Source of the DNA: JAGVPT01 sp035505655
GTDB taxonomy: Bacteria > Bacteroidota > Ignavibacteria > UBA10030 > UBA8401
DNA length: 64,000 nt
Direction of reading: 5' to 3'
NCBI GenBank assembly: GCA_035505655.1
Contig: DATJQP010000098.1
Location: forward strand, 1-64,000
Below, in pieces: positions 27,101-34,966 of this stretch. The notes under the pieces were generated by a model, which did no database searches, had not been told where the DNA came from, and saw only the letters and a list, made by a program, of their open reading frames with translations. The translations under genes and the position numbers were made by a program. Position 1 is the stretch's first letter, and each line of letters starts with the position of its first letter.

Positions 27101-28229
27101 CTCTCGCCCCGCTCGAAGGGCCGCTCACGACACTCATCTGCTTCCCGCTCCCGCTCCCCGGCGCATACTGAAGAAAATAGTAGCTGCTGTTCGTGTACGG
27201 GTTCGTATAATGTGAGTATCCAGCCGAGGAAGTGTAGGTCCAGCCCGTGACGCCCTGACCGTAGAAAAGGATGTAGTCATTGGAGTCGAATTTCGAGTTC
27301 CCGTTCACATCGACGTACCAAGCTGGTTGAAGGGTCAGGTCCGGCTGACGCGGCTGGTTCAATTCCGCCGGTATCGCGAGACCGTTTCCACCGTAGATCT
27401 TGAGGTCGGTCATCGACTGGACGGAGGAGGGGTCGATTCCGAGGGACCGGAGGTATGTCGCATCGATCTTATAGATACCGTCGGTTTTCACCTCCAACTT
27501 GTACCACGAGCCGGTCGAAAGGACGCTGTTCGTGGCCGTCCGTCTGGCCAGCGTGGGCACTCCGGCTGAAAATGTGCGCGCCGATGAATAGTTCAGAAAC
27601 GATGTTTTCATCCAATCGTCGTCACCGGCCGGCGCCATCGACGCCTCGGCCGGTCCGAAATCCACCTTCACGGTGATCGTGGAGTATCGTCTCAACGTCC
27701 GGGTTGCACTATTATATTGAACCGGGAAAATGCGAACGTAGCAAACGAACACCCCTTTCACTTTCGCCACCCGCCCAACGGCCAACGTTGCCGGATAAAA
27801 CTCGTCGGTCGTCGCGGGAGCGGGTGCATAGATTCGCCCCGATGGATTCTGCTCGTTGGTGCCGACGATCTTCGGAACGGGAGCAAGGAGGAATCCTCCT
27901 TCGTCGGAGGCTTTCGATCCGATAACGGTCACCGTGTTGTTTGCACGTCCCCGCACTCCAATTGTGACCGAGCGAAACCGGATGTCGGGTTTCCCGAGCT
28001 CGGCGAAGTTGCAGTCGGAGTTCCCATGGAAGCTCACCGTCTTGAAATCCCGGCCCGCGGCGACGATGGTCCCATCGGCAGTGTACTTCGGTGTGTACTC
28101 AAACGTAACGCTCGTCGAGGTCGATTGAACGATTTTTACGTCGGGATATTGGGGCGCGTTGCCGAACAGATTCGGCGACATGGCAGCGAAGAGCACCGCG
28201 ATGCCCAGAGCAGCACTTCGACACTGCAT
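24192..28229 (-). CDS. porU: PorU-like C25 peptidase (type IX secretion sortase)
   Basis: 1345 aa. Start ATG 28229 has a strong GGAGGAGG about 8 nt upstream; an in-frame ATG at 28301 lies before a terminator-like hairpin and is unlikely. Signal peptide (LGIAVLFAAMSPNLFGN). An N-terminal prodomain-like strand-rich region is followed by the C25 (gingipain) caspase-fold domain at about residues 630-1010, with catalytic His857 (YTGHGNPNVW) and Cys892 (AATCDWGRFD) and the usual AEEAMRNPRGGAIAVVSSTR after it. The C-terminal ~90 residues match a T9SS sorting domain (VFNIPNPM..., TVTGRLIQ, WDGLDRDGS). PorU removes cargo sorting domains and attaches cargo to anionic LPS. The neighbouring porV and complete dyad support this role rather than that of a free protease. 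Confidence 0.9.
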   Translation of the reverse strand: MQCRSAALGIAVLFAAMSPNLFGNAPQYPDVKIVQSTSTSVTFEYTPKYTADGTIVAAGRDFKTVSFHGNSDCNFAELGKPDIRFRSVTIGVRGRANNTVTVIGSKASDEGGFLLAPVPKIVGTNEQNPSGRIYAPAPATTDEFYPATLAVGRVAKVKGVFVCYVRIFPVQYNSATRTLRRYSTITVKVDFGPAEASMAPAGDDDWMKTSFLNYSSARTFSAGVPTLARRTATNSVLSTGSWYKLEVKTDGIYKIDATYLRSLGIDPSSVQSMTDLKIYGGNGLAIPAELNQPRQPDLTLQPAWYVDVNGNSKFDSNDYILFYGQGVTGWTYTSSAGYSHYTNPYTNSSYYFLQYAPGSGSGKQMSVVSGPSSGARVTTAVGKVFFDEERTNFNASGLNWYSAPFNPGDTRVITNKLDGYVPGTFVHYAYEMLSRSDVTGTFSLEETGAQIGSLYISGATESELADPTANYAHVGDGSTQAVPTLSDNRSTLKVTYNAPSTIATGYINWIEITYRQQLTAVGNSLLFNSPDTTGAVQYELTGFVGSNFAVFDVTDPLNVKRMQFDSDQVAGSFAFRDNLVRGSVKRYWAGVSAGYGTPASSTRIPNSNLRGATTGADFVIITHHDFVSEAQRLKTYKESLPNGNALSTYVVEVDTIYNEFGNGMPDPASIRDFLYYAVSNWTTPPRYVLFFGDADFDYKNILGVDRDWVPTCESPESNNQVDTYSYDDFFTYLNPGDDVNVSVAHGRLAVRSSDEARLAVDRIIQYETAIPLGAWKNLITIVCDDQNINGAIDDAPNPVQAELLAENYVPKSYNIKKIYEPDYPTVIASTGRTKPQVRQAIIDQVNAGTLVLNYTGHGNPNVWSHETILTKDDVINQFFNQNDLTCIVAATCDWGRFDQAGTQSSAEEAMRNPRGGAIAVVSSTRAVWSDSNFLINTNLYSFLFPTDLFARTPRLGDALMMAKNQSGDLENDRKYHLLGDPTLRLAVPKLVMQIDSINGFPVSQSTFDTLQALSKVRVSASIRDGGGNVQNLNSDSSLITVYDSDLSDSTYDSEVQIPFVFLKPGATIYNGQSTIRNGWTSATFVVPKDISYGNKQGKVSMYFSGAGTDGRGYTDRVVVGGTATSVANDTQGPSVEIYFDTRTFRSGDLVNENPLLIVDLADSSGINSAGSSVGHRIEAWLDGDSKSIDLTSNYQGAKDNYQAGTVLYQMEGLGAGLHTLKVRAWDVYNNSTSTQTEFSVASSSSLALEDVFNIPNPMRSSTTFTFQHNQLAPIYAEIKIFTVTGRLIQVIPENIYNDRFVKIFWDGLDRDGSKIANGTYFYKVIARTVDGKYSNEALGKLAIVR

Positions 28230-28571
28230 GCTCAGCCCTCCTCCAAAAATAAAAAACCGAACATTCCGGTCCTCACAAGCGCCAAGAAACGTTCGGTACA
28301 TAAAAAAAGCAACCGCGTTTGCAACGTTAAAGGCTTAGGACGAAGACCCAGAGAGAATGCTTAACGATAAACCTTTAACAATTGCGATACGTGCTGCTCC
28401 TCTATTACTGGAGAAATATAGGCACAAGTGCCCGGAATGTCAAGCAAAAGTTTGATCGGACGTGATTGGCGACAGCATCGAGCGCCGGAGAGGTTTCGAA
28501 TTGCAAATCGGGCGGAATTTTTGTACCTTATGAGGCACCGATCACAATTTTGGATTCCCGTCCAGAACGCT
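28230..28571. other. Divergent intergenic region porU / glgA
   Basis: 342 bp without a supported gene. It contains the porU leader with its ribosome site and terminator-like hairpin (28245-28297), then AT-rich sequence around 28300-28430 that should hold the porU promoter. The glgA promoter should lie somewhere in 28440-28560. No clear -7/-33 pair could be fixed for glgA, and its ATG lacks a Shine-Dalgarno sequence. Confidence 0.5.
28245..28297 (-). terminator. Terminator-like hairpin in the porU leader
   Basis: Inverted repeat 28288-28297 / 28256-28265 (ACCGAACGTT with AATGTTCGGT, 9 of 10 paired) with a 22-nt loop. On the minus strand it is followed by a U-rich run covering 28245-28256. The porU ribosome site and ATG lie immediately after it. 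No minus-strand gene ends just upstream (glgA diverges), so a plain terminator has no obvious client; leader attenuation of porU is a possibility. Seen directly; function inferred. Confidence 0.45.
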
Positions 28572-30050
28572 ATGTCGAAACCCCTCAACATCCTCTTTGT
28601 CTCGAGTGAAGTTGAGCCCTTCATCAAGACCGGAGGGCTCGCGGATGTTTCCGGTACGCTCCCGCAAGTCATCAAGGATCTCGGGCACGAGATCCGGATC
28701 ATCATGCCGAGATACGGCTCAATCAGCGAGCGGAAATTCAAACTTCACGACGTCATCCGCCTCAAGGACATCGAGGTACCCCTCGGCAAGGAAACCCGGA
28801 CCGCCAACGTAAACTCTTCGTTCATTGCCAACGTCAAATCAAAAGTCCAGGTCTACTTCCTCGCGAACAAAGAGTTCTACGATCGGCCGGGAATCTACGT
28901 GAATCCTGACAGCAAGAAAGACTACGCGGATAACGACCTTCGTTTCATCTTTTTCTGCCGCGGGGTTCTCGAGACTCTCAAGCGCCTCGGCTGGCAGCCG
29001 GACATCATCCACTGCAATGACTGGCAGACAGGGCTGATCCCGGCTTATCTCCGCACGATCTACGCCCACGACCCTTTCTACAAGCATATCAAGAGCGTTT
29101 TCACGATTCACAACCTGGCATACCAGGGGGCATTCCCCGAATCGTCCTTCGAGCATACCGGCCTTCCGGCGTCCGAGTTCAACAAAGAAGGGGTCGAATT
29201 CTACGGCAAGCTCAATTTCATGAAGGCAGGGCTGGTCTATTCCGACCTCATCACGACGGTGAGCGAGAAGTATGCAGAGGAGATCTGCTCTTCCGAGGAG
29301 TTCGGCTGCGGCCTCGAGGGCGTTCTTCAGAAACGACGGTCTCACCTCCACGGAATCACGAACGGGATCGACTACGCGGTCTGGAACCCCGAGACGGACG
29401 AACACATTGTGAAGCGGTACGACGCCCGGACCCTCGAAGGGAAGCTTGAAAACAAGCGCGAGCTTCTCTCCCGTTTCGGCCTTTCCTACAAGGAGAACGT
29501 CCCCCTCTTCGGGATCATTTCCCGCCTCGTGGACCAGAAGGGGCTCGACCTCATCAAGGAGATCGCCGACGAGTTTATGAAGCTCGACGTTCAATTCGTC
29601 ATGCTCGCCGCCGGAGAGAAGAAGTATCAGGAATATTTCGAGTCGCTCCACAAGAAATACTCAGCGAAGATGGGAGTGTATATCGGATACAACGATGAGC
29701 TCGCTCATCTTATTGAAGCGGGATGCGACATGTATCTCATGCCGTCGCGCTACGAGCCGTGCGGGCTCAACCAGCTTTACAGCCTCAAATACGGCACCGT
29801 CCCGATCGTCCGGGCGACCGGAGGACTCGAGGACACGATCCAGGACGTCGACGGCGGCACCGGCACCGGATTCAAGTTCACGAAGTACGATTCGAAAGAG
29901 CTCCTGAAGACGATACACCGCGCGCACAAGGCGTATCACGACTCCGCACTCTGGAAGAAGATCATCCGGAACGGGATGGCCCAGGACTTCTCGTGGGAAT
30001 CGTCTGCAAGGAAATATACCAACCTCTATCGAACGCTCGTCAAGCAGTAG
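28572..30050 (+). CDS. glgA: Glycogen (starch) synthase
   Basis: 492 aa from ATG 28572 (MSKPLNILFVSSEVEPF); upstream in-frame ATGs would add unrelated residues. GT5 glycosyltransferase that elongates alpha-1,4-glucan from ADP-glucose. N-terminal Rossmann domain carries the substrate motif FIKTGGLADVSG, then HCNDWQTGLIPAYL and FTIHNLAYQG. The C-terminal half shows GIISRLVDQKGLDL and the retaining-GT signature PSRYEPCGLNQLYSLKYG, then RATGGLEDT. It heads a plus-strand run; gmhB begins 6 nt after its stop. Confidence 0.95.
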   Translation: MSKPLNILFVSSEVEPFIKTGGLADVSGTLPQVIKDLGHEIRIIMPRYGSISERKFKLHDVIRLKDIEVPLGKETRTANVNSSFIANVKSKVQVYFLANKEFYDRPGIYVNPDSKKDYADNDLRFIFFCRGVLETLKRLGWQPDIIHCNDWQTGLIPAYLRTIYAHDPFYKHIKSVFTIHNLAYQGAFPESSFEHTGLPASEFNKEGVEFYGKLNFMKAGLVYSDLITTVSEKYAEEICSSEEFGCGLEGVLQKRRSHLHGITNGIDYAVWNPETDEHIVKRYDARTLEGKLENKRELLSRFGLSYKENVPLFGIISRLVDQKGLDLIKEIADEFMKLDVQFVMLAAGEKKYQEYFESLHKKYSAKMGVYIGYNDELAHLIEAGCDMYLMPSRYEPCGLNQLYSLKYGTVPIVRATGGLEDTIQDVDGGTGTGFKFTKYDSKELLKTIHRAHKAYHDSALWKKIIRNGMAQDFSWESSARKYTNLYRTLVKQ

Positions 30051-30056
30051 GAACCG

Positions 30057-30662
30057 ATGAACCGATCTCACATCGCTGTGTTCCTGGATCGCGACGGGAC
30101 CGTGAACGTGGAAAAGGAGTATATTTCCTCCCCCGACCAGCTCGAGCTTCTCCCCAACAGTGCACGCGCCATTCGCGAACTCAACGGTCTTGGAGCGAAG
30201 GTCTTCGTCATTACAAATCAATCCGGCGTCGCCCGTGGTCTCTTTTCCGAAGAGGACGTCGCCGTGATCCACAGCGCACTTCGCGCCCTTCTGAAGAAGG
30301 AAGAGGCCTTCGTCGACGACTTCTTCTATTGTCCTCATCTCCCCGGCGCCGCGGTCCGACAGTATGACAAGGAATGCGAGTGCAGAAAGCCGAAGCCGGG
30401 GATGCTCCACGCCGCGGAGAAGAGGTATTCCATCGATCTCAGCCGCTCCTTTGTTATCGGCGACCGGTGTATCGATATCCGCGCCGGGAAGGCGGTCGCT
30501 GCCGGCACGGTGATGGTTTCGACCGGCTACGGCGCCCGCGAGGTTGGTTCCTGCCGCAACGAGCCTGACTTCTACGCAGAAGATCTCTTGGAGGGAGTCC
30601 AATTCGTCAAGACGAAAATTCTCGAATCCGAACGCGCACACCAGGTTTCCCGTCAGGCATGA
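30057..30662 (+). CDS. gmhB: D-glycero-D-manno-heptose 1,7-bisphosphate 7-phosphatase (HAD family)
   Basis: 201 aa. Dephosphorylates heptose bisphosphate on the way to ADP- or GDP-heptose for LPS core or surface glycan. HAD motifs: FLDRDGTVN (catalytic Asp pair), VITNQSGVARG, and GDRCIDIRAG near the end. The GmhB zinc loop is present as CPHLPG then CECRKPKPGM. Ends with an ATGA overlap into the lipoprotein gene. A related histidinol-phosphatase activity is possible, but the zinc loop and size fit GmhB. Confidence 0.92.
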   Translation: MNRSHIAVFLDRDGTVNVEKEYISSPDQLELLPNSARAIRELNGLGAKVFVITNQSGVARGLFSEEDVAVIHSALRALLKKEEAFVDDFFYCPHLPGAAVRQYDKECECRKPKPGMLHAAEKRYSIDLSRSFVIGDRCIDIRAGKAVAAGTVMVSTGYGAREVGSCRNEPDFYAEDLLEGVQFVKTKILESERAHQVSRQA

Positions 30663-31852
30663 AATCGTTCTTGAAGACCATCGCCATTACCGCCGCAATC
30701 GCTGTGATCCTCACCGGATGCAGCAAGGAACCGTCGGCCGTCGGAATCAAACTCCTGCCGGCCGGTGAAAAATTCTCGGCTCACGAAACGACCTATGCGG
30801 CCTTCGCCGACACGGTGTTTACGGGAGTGGCGCTCAACGGCGGCGGAACAAATATTCTGGTGGGCAATAGCGCCACCGTCGAATGCAGGGCGCTTCTCCG
30901 GTTCGACAACACCATCCCGGAGTCTCTCGCGACGGTGCAGATCGATTCCGCGCGCCTCGACCTCACTGTGAATTATAGCTGGAACATTCCGATCCCTGCT
31001 CCCTCGGCGACGTACGACATCGAGCAGGTTGGAACGCCATGGTCTTCCCTCACCGTGACCGCCGACTCGCTTTCCGGTCTGTCGATCTCGCCGACCGCTT
31101 CGATCCCCATCAGCGTGACGAGCCAGGATAGCTTCAACGTGGGGAATATTCTTTCAGGCCAGGTCGACACCTCGTTGATGCGCAAATGGATTTCGATCAG
31201 CGCCGACACTGCCGACACGGTGACTCCACGCTTCTTCAGCATAGCCCTTGTGACCCATCCAGGATTCACGAATGTGGGGATCTGGGGATTCACCGGGTTC
31301 GGCACGAGTACTCCTCCTTCCCTCACCCTCATCTACGAGAAGAACGGAGTCAAGGATTCCGTCATTCTCAACTCGGGAGAGGGAACCTTCTTTGCGCTCG
31401 CGAAGGGGCCTCCCGCTGCGGCCTACCTCGATGTCCAGGGAGGACTCGCCCTCCGGAGCAAGGTGCGCTTCAGCATGAAACCTGTCTCCGACTCGGTCAA
31501 CAAGGCAATCATCAACAACGCCACGATGCAGCTTACCCTTAACAGGTCGGCGAGCCTGCTCGGCGTGGGAAGCGTGGACAGCGTCGTCGCCTACTTCAGC
31601 GGGAGCGAGACGCCGCCGGATTCCGTCATCGCGTCCTATTACGCCTACGGCTACCGACAGGACACGACGAGCAATATCTATGTCTTCAATGTTACGACGA
31701 TGGCACAACTGTGGCTGAACAGCCCGTCGAACAATTTCGGCGTCGCGGTCCGCTCCCTGGGCGACAACGCCTCCGTCGACTACCACGCATTTTATACCGT
31801 GAAGGATACGGCGCACACTCCACGGATCCTCGTCACGTACACGAAGAGATGA
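30659..31852 (+). CDS. Surface lipoprotein of unknown function (DUF4270-like context)
   Basis: 397 aa. N-terminal lipobox: basic start, hydrophobic core, then VILTGC with Cys at about residue 21, so it is lipidated. The rest is strand-rich and resembles DNRLRE/carbohydrate-binding-like folds, with repeated patterns such as ALLRFDNTIPE, and FNVTTMAQLWLNSPSNNFGVAV near the C-terminus. From memory, Bacteroidota often encode a DUF4270 lipoprotein beside glgA, and this may be its counterpart; I cannot confirm family membership. Coupled by ATGA both to gmhB before and to the barrel gene after it, which suggests a lipoprotein-barrel pair at the outer membrane. Confidence 0.72.
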   Translation: MKSFLKTIAITAAIAVILTGCSKEPSAVGIKLLPAGEKFSAHETTYAAFADTVFTGVALNGGGTNILVGNSATVECRALLRFDNTIPESLATVQIDSARLDLTVNYSWNIPIPAPSATYDIEQVGTPWSSLTVTADSLSGLSISPTASIPISVTSQDSFNVGNILSGQVDTSLMRKWISISADTADTVTPRFFSIALVTHPGFTNVGIWGFTGFGTSTPPSLTLIYEKNGVKDSVILNSGEGTFFALAKGPPAAAYLDVQGGLALRSKVRFSMKPVSDSVNKAIINNATMQLTLNRSASLLGVGSVDSVVAYFSGSETPPDSVIASYYAYGYRQDTTSNIYVFNVTTMAQLWLNSPSNNFGVAVRSLGDNASVDYHAFYTVKDTAHTPRILVTYTKR

Positions 31853-33120
31853 ATGTTGCCATGATACCGACCCGTTGCCGGATCCTTCTGCTCTTCCTCG
31901 CCGTGTGGACCTCTCCCCTCTTCGCGGGAGAGGGGTCGATCTATTCGCGCTACGGCGTCGGGGACATCGTCACATTCACGAGCACCAGAACCGTTGGGAT
32001 GGGCGGGACGGGGATTGCGATGATCACGGACGGGTACGTCAACGGTACGAACCCCGCGGCACTCGGGATTCTCTCCCGGGTACAGTATTCCGCGGACTAC
32101 CAGTATCAGGGCTATAAGATGAACGACGGGACCGGATCCAACTTCCTGACCACCGGGACCGTGCAATCGGCGCTGCTCGCCCTCCCCGTTTACACACCGT
32201 ACGGGGTCACGATCGGCGTCGGCCTGCTCCCTTTCAGCCAGACCGCCTACGACGTCAAGGAGAACGACACGGAAGCAGGACAGAACATCACACAGATCTT
32301 CGACGGAGTCGGGGGACTTTCGTCGGCTCAGGTGAGCCTTTCGGTTTCCCCTGAGACAGACCTCTACCTCGGCGGAACGTTTCATTACATTTTCGGGAAT
32401 GCCGATTACCGTCAGCGGTTGGAATACCCCGATGCCGGATACTTCACGACCGACGAAGATAGGATCGTTTCACTCGAGGGATTCGGAGGAACCGTCGGCG
32501 CGGCCTTCACGGGTTTCGGGAAACTCTTCGGCCTCTCGAAGGAGAAAAAGCTTGCGCTCGGGGCGACGTTTTTCACCGGTACGAAGATGGACGCGAAAGA
32601 GGAACTGATCGAGAATTTTGTCACTTCGGCAGAGACGACGTCGGTCGCCTACGGGAATGCGAAGATCCCGATGAGCATTGCCCTCGGGCTGATGTTCCAG
32701 GCGAACGAAAAGCTTCTCTTCGCGTGCGATGCCCGGTTCCAGAGCTGGAACGACTACACCTACTTCGGAGTACATCCGTCCGAGATCCGGAACAGCTCGC
32801 GGTACGGAATCGGCCTGGAGTACGCACCCAGGGCAACTCTCGGCGAGTCGTTTTTCCGGCAGGTGCAGTACCGGGCCGGAGTGTACACGGAGGCGACCTA
32901 TCTGATGCTTGACGGGGAACAAATCAAAGATTACTTCGTGACCGGAGGCGTGGGGCTCCCCCTGTACTTCGGTCAGGATAGCGAGGGACGACTGAATCTC
33001 GGTCTCGAATATGGCGTCCGGGGTACAACCTCGAACGGCCTCGAGCTTGACCACATAATCCGTTTTACCATATCGGTGAGCGGCAGCGACACCTGGTTTA
33101 CACCCACGGAGATAAACTGA
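31849..33120 (+). CDS. Outer-membrane beta-barrel protein (FadL/PorV-like fold)
   Basis: 423 aa from ATG 31849 (ATGA overlap with the lipoprotein stop); ATG 31861 is an alternative. Signal peptide ends at SPLFAGEG. The mature start IYSRYGVGDIV, then RTVGMGGTGIAM and GYVNGTNPAAL, is the N-terminal plug and first-strand pattern seen in FadL/PorV-type barrels; the rest alternates aromatic and polar residues and ends in a final strand region. Likely an outer-membrane transporter or structural partner of the preceding lipoprotein. No cargo-binding features of PorV can be asserted. rpiB begins at its stop codon (TGATG). Confidence 0.78.
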   Translation: MNVAMIPTRCRILLLFLAVWTSPLFAGEGSIYSRYGVGDIVTFTSTRTVGMGGTGIAMITDGYVNGTNPAALGILSRVQYSADYQYQGYKMNDGTGSNFLTTGTVQSALLALPVYTPYGVTIGVGLLPFSQTAYDVKENDTEAGQNITQIFDGVGGLSSAQVSLSVSPETDLYLGGTFHYIFGNADYRQRLEYPDAGYFTTDEDRIVSLEGFGGTVGAAFTGFGKLFGLSKEKKLALGATFFTGTKMDAKEELIENFVTSAETTSVAYGNAKIPMSIALGLMFQANEKLLFACDARFQSWNDYTYFGVHPSEIRNSSRYGIGLEYAPRATLGESFFRQVQYRAGVYTEATYLMLDGEQIKDYFVTGGVGLPLYFGQDSEGRLNLGLEYGVRGTTSNGLELDHIIRFTISVSGSDTWFTPTEIN

Positions 33121-33557
33121 TGATAGCGCTCGCAAGCGACCATGCCGGCTACGCCTACAAGGAGAAAGTCAAGCCGATCCTTACCGACCTGCAGCTTCCC
33201 TTCACCGATTTCGGGGCAAACTCGAATGAATCGACCGATTATCCGGACTACGCCCATGCCGCGGCGGTAGCCATCTCGAAGGGAGAGTGCGAGAAAGGAA
33301 TCTTTATTTGCGGAACCGGCATCGGGATGTCGATCGTGGCGAACAAGCACAAGGGAGTGCGTGCGGCCGCGTGCGAGACCCTCGAAGCGGTTGAGCTCTC
33401 CCGAAAACACAACGACGCGAATGTCCTCTGCCTGGGAGAGCGGCTCATCACGTGGGAAGAGGCCCAGGAGATGATCCGCGTTTTTCTCAAGACTGAGTTT
33501 GAAGGGGGAAGGCATGAGCGGCGCGTCGGAAAGATCCACTCGCTCACCTCGTGCTGA
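33120..33557 (+). CDS. rpiB: Ribose-5-phosphate isomerase B
   Basis: 145 aa. Interconverts ribose 5-phosphate and ribulose 5-phosphate. N-terminal MIALASDHAGYAYK has the phosphate/ring-opening Asp7-His8 pair, and the catalytic loop is CGTGIGMS with Cys64 as the base and Thr66 nearby. NDANVLCLGERLI and ETRVGKI-like ERRVGKI complete the family pattern. Stop and start overlap as TGATG with the barrel gene. Confidence 0.95.
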   Translation: MIALASDHAGYAYKEKVKPILTDLQLPFTDFGANSNESTDYPDYAHAAAVAISKGECEKGIFICGTGIGMSIVANKHKGVRAAACETLEAVELSRKHNDANVLCLGERLITWEEAQEMIRVFLKTEFEGGRHERRVGKIHSLTSC

Positions 33558-33657
33558 ACCCAATGCGCGGTCCCTCTCCTGCCATCTGCGGAACTTGGAG
33601 TAAAAAGAGGAGCGGCAGCCTGTAGCGGGAGGTCACCCCGAATCCATCCACACCAGC

Positions 33658-34953
33658 ATGAATACACTTCAGCAGTCAGACCCGGAAGTCTACGGAGCTG
33701 TCAAGAATGAGCTCCACCGGCAGAACACCAAGCTTGAGCTCATTGCCTCGGAAAACTTCGTAAGCCCGGCGGTCCTTGAGGCGGCCGGAAGCGTGATGAC
33801 GAATAAATACGCCGAGGGGTACCCCGGCAAGCGCTACTACGGAGGGTGCGAATATGTCGACGTCGCCGAAGAGCTGGCCCGGACAAGGGTGAAGAAACTA
33901 TTCGGCGCCGAGTATGCCAACGTCCAGCCTCACTCCGGCTCCCAGGCGAACATGGCGGTCTATTTTACTTTCATCAAGCCGGGAGACACAGTCCTTGGGA
34001 TGAACCTTTCTCATGGCGGGCACCTTACCCACGGTTCCTCCGTCAACTTCTCCGGACAATTCTACCGGTTCGTTGCGTACGGGGTGTCGCGCGAGACCGG
34101 CAGGATCGACTACGATGAAGTCGCGGAGGTCGCGCGAAGAGAGCATCCGAAGCTCATCACGGTCGGGGCAAGCGCTTATTCCCGCACCATCGACTACCGC
34201 AGGTTCCGGGAAATCGCCGACTCCGTGGGTGCGTTCCTTTTCGCCGACATCGCCCATCCGGCTGGACTCATTGCATCGAAACTGCTCGACGACCCGATTC
34301 CGCATTGTCATGTCGTCTCCTCGACGACGCACAAAACACTCCGAGGACCCAGAGGAGGGATCGTCCTCATGGGAAAGGATTTCGAGAACCCCTTTGGAGC
34401 CGTCGCGCCGAAATCGGGGAGGACAAAAATGATGTCCGAGCTTGTCGATTCGATGGTAATCCCCGGCATTCAGGGGGGGCCGTTGATGCACATCATCGCG
34501 GCAAAGGCGGTCGCATTCGGGGAAGCTCTTCTCCCCTCCTTCAAAGAGTACTCCAGACAGGTGATCGCGAACGCGCAGGCGCTTGCCGGCGCGATGACGG
34601 ATCGAGGATACACCGTCGTCTCCGGCGGCACCGACAATCATCTGATGCTCATCGACTTGAGGAACAAGGACGTCACCGGGAAAGCCGCTCAGGAAGCGCT
34701 CGATGAAGCCGGCATCACCGTCAACAAGAACGCCGTTCCGTACGACGACAAGTCTCCGCTCATTACGAGCGGCATCCGCATGGGCAGTCCCGCCCTCACC
34801 ACGCGCGGGATGAAAGAGGCTGAAATGCGGGCGGTCGCGGGACTCATCGATGATGTCCTCCGGAATATCGGCGACCCCAGGAGGGCACAGGAGGTGAGAA
34901 ACAAAGTGATGGAACTCTGCGCAGGGTTCCCGCTCTACAAGGAAATGGCGTAA
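33658..34953 (+). CDS. glyA: Serine hydroxymethyltransferase
   Basis: 431 aa. PLP enzyme converting serine and tetrahydrofolate to glycine and methylene-THF. Signature segments: LIASENFVSPAVLEAAGSV, KYAEGYPGKRYYGGCE, QPHSGSQAN, and the PLP lysine Lys226 in STTHKTLRGPRGG. The last third shows GTDNHLMLIDLRNKD and the usual GIRMGSPALTTRG. Starts 100 nt after rpiB; that gap has no obvious promoter. tatC follows after 13 nt. Confidence 0.97.
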   Translation: MNTLQQSDPEVYGAVKNELHRQNTKLELIASENFVSPAVLEAAGSVMTNKYAEGYPGKRYYGGCEYVDVAEELARTRVKKLFGAEYANVQPHSGSQANMAVYFTFIKPGDTVLGMNLSHGGHLTHGSSVNFSGQFYRFVAYGVSRETGRIDYDEVAEVARREHPKLITVGASAYSRTIDYRRFREIADSVGAFLFADIAHPAGLIASKLLDDPIPHCHVVSSTTHKTLRGPRGGIVLMGKDFENPFGAVAPKSGRTKMMSELVDSMVIPGIQGGPLMHIIAAKAVAFGEALLPSFKEYSRQVIANAQALAGAMTDRGYTVVSGGTDNHLMLIDLRNKDVTGKAAQEALDEAGITVNKNAVPYDDKSPLITSGIRMGSPALTTRGMKEAEMRAVAGLIDDVLRNIGDPRRAQEVRNKVMELCAGFPLYKEMA

Positions 34954-34966
34954 CCAGATATCCTCA

